A stretch of DNA of 64,000 bases. Source: a gamma proteobacterium symbiont of Ctena orbiculata. GTDB lineage: Bacteria; Pseudomonadota; Gammaproteobacteria; Chromatiales; Chromatiaceae. Below, in pieces: positions 61,275-64,000 of the stretch (within the stretch, counting starts at the first letter, position 1; the number at the start of each line of letters is the position of its first letter). Position numbers and translations under genes: made by a program. A model generated the notes under the pieces. That model was not told the origin of the DNA. It made no database searches and worked only from the letters and a program-made list of their open reading frames with translations. The stretch is taken from positions 29,973 through 93,972 of the forward strand of contig QBVD01000060.1 of assembly GCA_003058525.1 (NCBI GenBank), given 5' to 3'.

Positions 61275-63746
61275 TCAAAATGGGTCTTCAATAGGGGTTA
61301 TGTTTGAAGGTGAGACGCTCCGTTCGTTTCGCCCGGTACGGCCCGTATCCGGCAATTTGGGGGCATTGTCTACTTCGAATACCTCAAAAATCGCGTTCGC
61401 ATTGCCGACGCCCACAGGTTGGCCGGTGTCGACGTCAATCCGCATGGTAACCATTTTTGGCGGCATGTCCGGTATGACCTCTTTGATACCGTTTAGTGCC
61501 ACTCGCATGTAGTCTATCCAGGCGGGAAGTGCTGCCCGGCCCCCTACTTCTCCACGGCCCAGTGGTTCAACATTATCGAAGCCGAGCCATGTGGTGGTGA
61601 CCAGGTAGTGGTTGAAACCATTGAACCAGGCATCACGCTGATCGTTGGTAGTGCCGGTCTTACCCGCAATATCCATTCTGCCAAGGGAGCGGGCCTTGCG
61701 GGCTGTGCCTCGCTGAATTACATCGCGCAGCATCGAATGCATCAGGTATTGGTTTTGTTCGGTTATGGCGCGTTTGGCACAGCGTGGTATCACGCTTGCC
61801 GTCTCTCCATCTGCATTCTCTGATTCCAGCGGTGTTGTCTCCTCGGCGTGTTGGGAAGCATCCTCGGCCAGTTGTCGCATCGACTCATCGCACACCTGGA
61901 TCGGGTTTGCCTGATAGAGGACATTTCCCTGATCGTCGCGAATCGAGTCGATAACGTGTGGAGCTACATAAAAACCGCCATTCGCCAGTACGCTATAGCC
62001 GGCAGCCATGGCGAGCGGTGTGACAGAACCGCTGCCTAATGCCAGTGAGAGGTCTTGAGGCAGATCATTTTTATCGAAACCGAAGCGGGTGGCGTAGGTG
62101 ATAGCATGCTTTATCCCTATCTTGCGCAACAGTCGTATGGAAACCAGGTTGCGTGAGTGCGTCAAAGCATAACGGAGTCGTGTGGGACCAAAAAATTTAC
62201 CGCTATAGTTTTCCGGACGCCATACGGCCTCTAGGCCGTCATCTTCAAAAACCACCGGGGCATCGTTGATCAGTGTGGCAGGTGTAAAGTCTGCTTCCAG
62301 GGCGGCAGAATAGATGAAGGGCTTGAAACCTGATCCAGGTTGACGTTTTGCCTGAGTCACCCGGTTGAATTTGCTGAGATAAAAATCATAGCCTCCGACT
62401 AAAGCCATTATCGAGCCGTTGTGTGGGGAGACGGAGATTAGTGCGCCTGCTGCGGCTGGAATCTGTGCCAAGCGCCAATAGGGATCACCTTCTTCCGGGG
62501 TCTCATGGTAGAGGTAGATCAGGTCGCCGACCGAAAGGACCTCATGGGTTTGCTTAGGCGCCTTCTTTTTCATGTCGTGATCGACATAGGCACTTGCCCA
62601 GGATAGCCCCGGCCAATCAAGTGTTAACTGCTCGCCCTGTGCGGTAAGGACCTCCGCGCTCTGCTCGCCAATGGCTGTAACGATGGCCTTCTTCATACTA
62701 GTGACTTCCGGCAGCTCCTCAAGCAGGGCGATCAGTTCGATATCTTCCTCGATGTCAGCGATATCGTAATGACCGGTAACTCCGCGATAACCGTGGCGCT
62801 TGTCATAGGATTGGATAGCTTGCCGAAGGGCGTGATTGGCCGCAGATTGCAGGTGGCTGTCGATAGTTGTGGTGATACTGTAACCGCTGGTGTAAGCATC
62901 CTGGCCAAAGCGGCTGACCGCCTCCGCTCGGGCCATTTCCGCAACGTAAGGGGCCTCAACTTCGCTCGGGGTGGTATGGAGCTTGGCGGTTATCGGTGCG
63001 GCTTTTGCTGTGTCATACTCGAATTGACTGATATAGTTGAGTTCCCGCATGCGGCCCAGAACGTAATTTCGGCGCACCAATGCCCGTGCCGGGTCGGAAA
63101 TGGGATTGTAGCGGGATGGGGCTTTGGGGAGCCCTGCGATCATGGCGATTTCAGAAAGCTCAAGTTTTTCTACAGGTCGGCCGTAATAGACTAAGGCAGC
63201 TGCGCCGACGCCATATGAACGGTGGCCGAGATAGATCTTGTTAAGGTAGAGTTTGAGTATCTCCTCTTTGGAGAGCATCCGTTCTATCTTCAGTGCGAGA
63301 AATATTTCGTTGAGTTTTCGGGTGTAGGTTTTTTTGCTGCTGAGGAAGAAGTTCCTGGCGACTTGCATGGTGATGGTGCTTCCGCCCTGTCTTCGCTCAC
63401 CCGTGAGCAGAAGCTGTAGGGCGGCACGGAGAATGCCTTGGTAGTCTACGCCGGGATGTTGGAAAAAGCGGTCGTCCTCGGCGGCGAGGAAGGCGTTGAT
63501 CATGATCGGCGGGATTTGATCGAAATCGAGAGGTTCTCGACGTTTCTCGCCAAACTCAGCAATGAGTAGGTGGTCGTTACTGTAGATTCGTAGGGGGACC
63601 TGTAGGCGGACATCTTTGAGTGTTTCAATGGATGGCAGCTTGGGTTCAAGGTAAAGATAGGCGCCAAAAAGGGTAACGGCACCTATCAATGACAGGCCGA
63701 ATAAGAAGTAAACGAGGTATCTTAAGAGTCTGTAAAACGACTTCAT
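61275..63746 (-). CDS. mrcA: Penicillin-binding protein 1A (bifunctional transglycosylase/transpeptidase)
   Basis: 823 residues from the ATG at 63746; a GTG at 63758 is possible. One N-terminal membrane helix anchors it. The GT51 domain has EDDRFFQHPGVD and QGGSTITMQVARN; the transpeptidase has QPGSGFKPF (Ser-x-x-Lys), SRN and KTGTTND. The oligonucleotide-binding-like insert (about 330-420) of PBP1A is present. It builds peptidoglycan in the periplasm. It is divergent from pilM, a conserved gammaproteobacterial layout. Confidence 0.97.
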   Translation of the reverse strand: MKSFYRLLRYLVYFLFGLSLIGAVTLFGAYLYLEPKLPSIETLKDVRLQVPLRIYSNDHLLIAEFGEKRREPLDFDQIPPIMINAFLAAEDDRFFQHPGVDYQGILRAALQLLLTGERRQGGSTITMQVARNFFLSSKKTYTRKLNEIFLALKIERMLSKEEILKLYLNKIYLGHRSYGVGAAALVYYGRPVEKLELSEIAMIAGLPKAPSRYNPISDPARALVRRNYVLGRMRELNYISQFEYDTAKAAPITAKLHTTPSEVEAPYVAEMARAEAVSRFGQDAYTSGYSITTTIDSHLQSAANHALRQAIQSYDKRHGYRGVTGHYDIADIEEDIELIALLEELPEVTSMKKAIVTAIGEQSAEVLTAQGEQLTLDWPGLSWASAYVDHDMKKKAPKQTHEVLSVGDLIYLYHETPEEGDPYWRLAQIPAAAGALISVSPHNGSIMALVGGYDFYLSKFNRVTQAKRQPGSGFKPFIYSAALEADFTPATLINDAPVVFEDDGLEAVWRPENYSGKFFGPTRLRYALTHSRNLVSIRLLRKIGIKHAITYATRFGFDKNDLPQDLSLALGSGSVTPLAMAAGYSVLANGGFYVAPHVIDSIRDDQGNVLYQANPIQVCDESMRQLAEDASQHAEETTPLESENADGETASVIPRCAKRAITEQNQYLMHSMLRDVIQRGTARKARSLGRMDIAGKTGTTNDQRDAWFNGFNHYLVTTTWLGFDNVEPLGRGEVGGRAALPAWIDYMRVALNGIKEVIPDMPPKMVTMRIDVDTGQPVGVGNANAIFEVFEVDNAPKLPDTGRTGRNERSVSPSNITPIEDPF

Positions 63747-63840
63747 GCGCTGGTTCACAGAATTAGTTTATCAGGGCAGACCAGAATGGTCCGTATGAAG
63801 GTCGATAGTCTAGCAAATAAAATGTGAGCATTATTAGCTC

Positions 63841-63866
63841 TTTTGTGAAAAAATGTCTTCACAAAA
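63841..63866. promoter_or_regulatory. 9-8-9 inverted repeat between mrcA and pilM
   Basis: TTTTGTGAA ... TTCACAAAA with an 8-bp spacer, perfect. It lies 94 bp from the mrcA ATG and 88 bp from the pilM ATG. It could be an operator for one or both divergent genes. Confidence 0.5.
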
Positions 63867-63953
63867 AAATCATTTGCTGCTATATAGTTACTTACTCTAT
63901 TTAAAGAGAATCCTAGTTAAGTTCTGCGGCATAAGGATTGTTTAGGTAACCGC

Positions 63954-64000
63954 ATGTCACTATTCGGAAGAAAAAAACCGCCTTTGATAGGCATAGATAT
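63954..64000 (+). CDS. pilM: PilM, type IV pilus assembly protein (first codons only)
   Basis: Only 15 codons are in the window: MSLFGRKKPPLIGID, the typical start of PilM, an actin-like protein of the inner-membrane pilus platform. Position opposite mrcA supports it. The gene runs off the right end, and pilNOPQ probably follow. Confidence 0.9.
   Translation, partial: MSLFGRKKPPLIGID

Noticed and set aside
1..64000. tRNA, rRNA or CRISPR array
   Set aside because: No cloverleaf with CCA-type end, no rRNA core sequence and no regularly spaced 28-37 bp repeats were recognised on reading both strands; a short non-coding RNA could still be missed.

Overview
The window looks like a chromosomal segment of a gammaproteobacterium. 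The gene set (GlmU/GlmS, UvrD, HemW, Rof, PBP1A divergent from pilM, a GltA/SucCD block) is gammaproteobacterial. A DsrL-type flavoprotein, cyanate utilisation genes and a phosphofructokinase carrying the lysine typical of PPi-type enzymes would fit a chemolithotrophic sulfur oxidiser (free-living or symbiotic); that placement is inference. Most of the sequence is moderately GC-rich. About 2.84-6.43 kb is clearly AT-rich.

Layout: (1) 1-2826, end of glmU and complete glmS. (2) 2843-6434, an element with Tn7-type ends sitting 16 bp after the glmS stop: 27-bp terminal inverted repeats, 20-bp-spaced internal repeats dense at the glmS side and sparse at the far side, no transposase genes, and a small AT-rich cargo (cation/Ca2+ exchanger, a coupled unknown protein, a membrane-anchored TerB-like protein). 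(3) 6504-10835, a two-component system, a lipoprotein and a trypsin-like protease with a GlyGly-CTERM-like tail. (4) 11548-15009, a GC-rich 1153-residue protein with an HELGGH motif, three ASH-like repeats and a Cys-rich tail. (5) 15456-17387, a DsrL-type NAD(P)H oxidoreductase. (6) 17468-26916, a cyanate locus: a PAS/sigma-54 activator divergent from an ABC transporter, a CobW GTPase, a WD40 protein, cyanase and a CbiM-like membrane protein. A sigma-54 promoter and three tandem 10-bp sites lie between the activator and the transporter. (7) 27067-30412, a polyisoprenyl-type glycosyltransferase, GtrA flippase and multi-spanning membrane protein set. (8) 30557-37188, DUF4398/OmpA lipoproteins, then a peroxide/iron block: DUF3501, EncFtn-like ferritin, GlpC-like Fe-S protein, rubrerythrin, an Irr/PerR-type regulator and a di-heme peroxidase with a perfect 7-1-7 palindrome upstream. 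(9) 37332-53982, mostly housekeeping: glucokinase, UvrD, an orphan TRAP receptor, HemW, a GGDEF/EAL protein, Rof, DUF3135, L31, a secreted nuclease, phosphofructokinase, a TlpA-like protein and a dienelactone hydrolase. (10) 54147-64000, PPK2, sucCD, a KamA-family radical SAM protein, gltA, an NTase-like protein, mrcA and the first codons of pilM.

How the genes work together: the cyanate locus is a self-contained nitrogen-scavenging unit (uptake, cyanase, sigma-54 control) with unexplained metal-handling partners. The rubrerythrin block is a peroxide-detoxification unit probably controlled by the adjacent Fur-family regulator. Central carbon genes (glk, pfk, gltA, sucCD) are scattered rather than in one operon.

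No tRNA, rRNA or CRISPR array was recognised. The best candidates for something undescribed are the transposase-less Tn7-type element with its ion-exchanger/TerB cargo, the metal-handling genes in the cyanate locus, and the HELGGH/ASH/Cys-tail protein.
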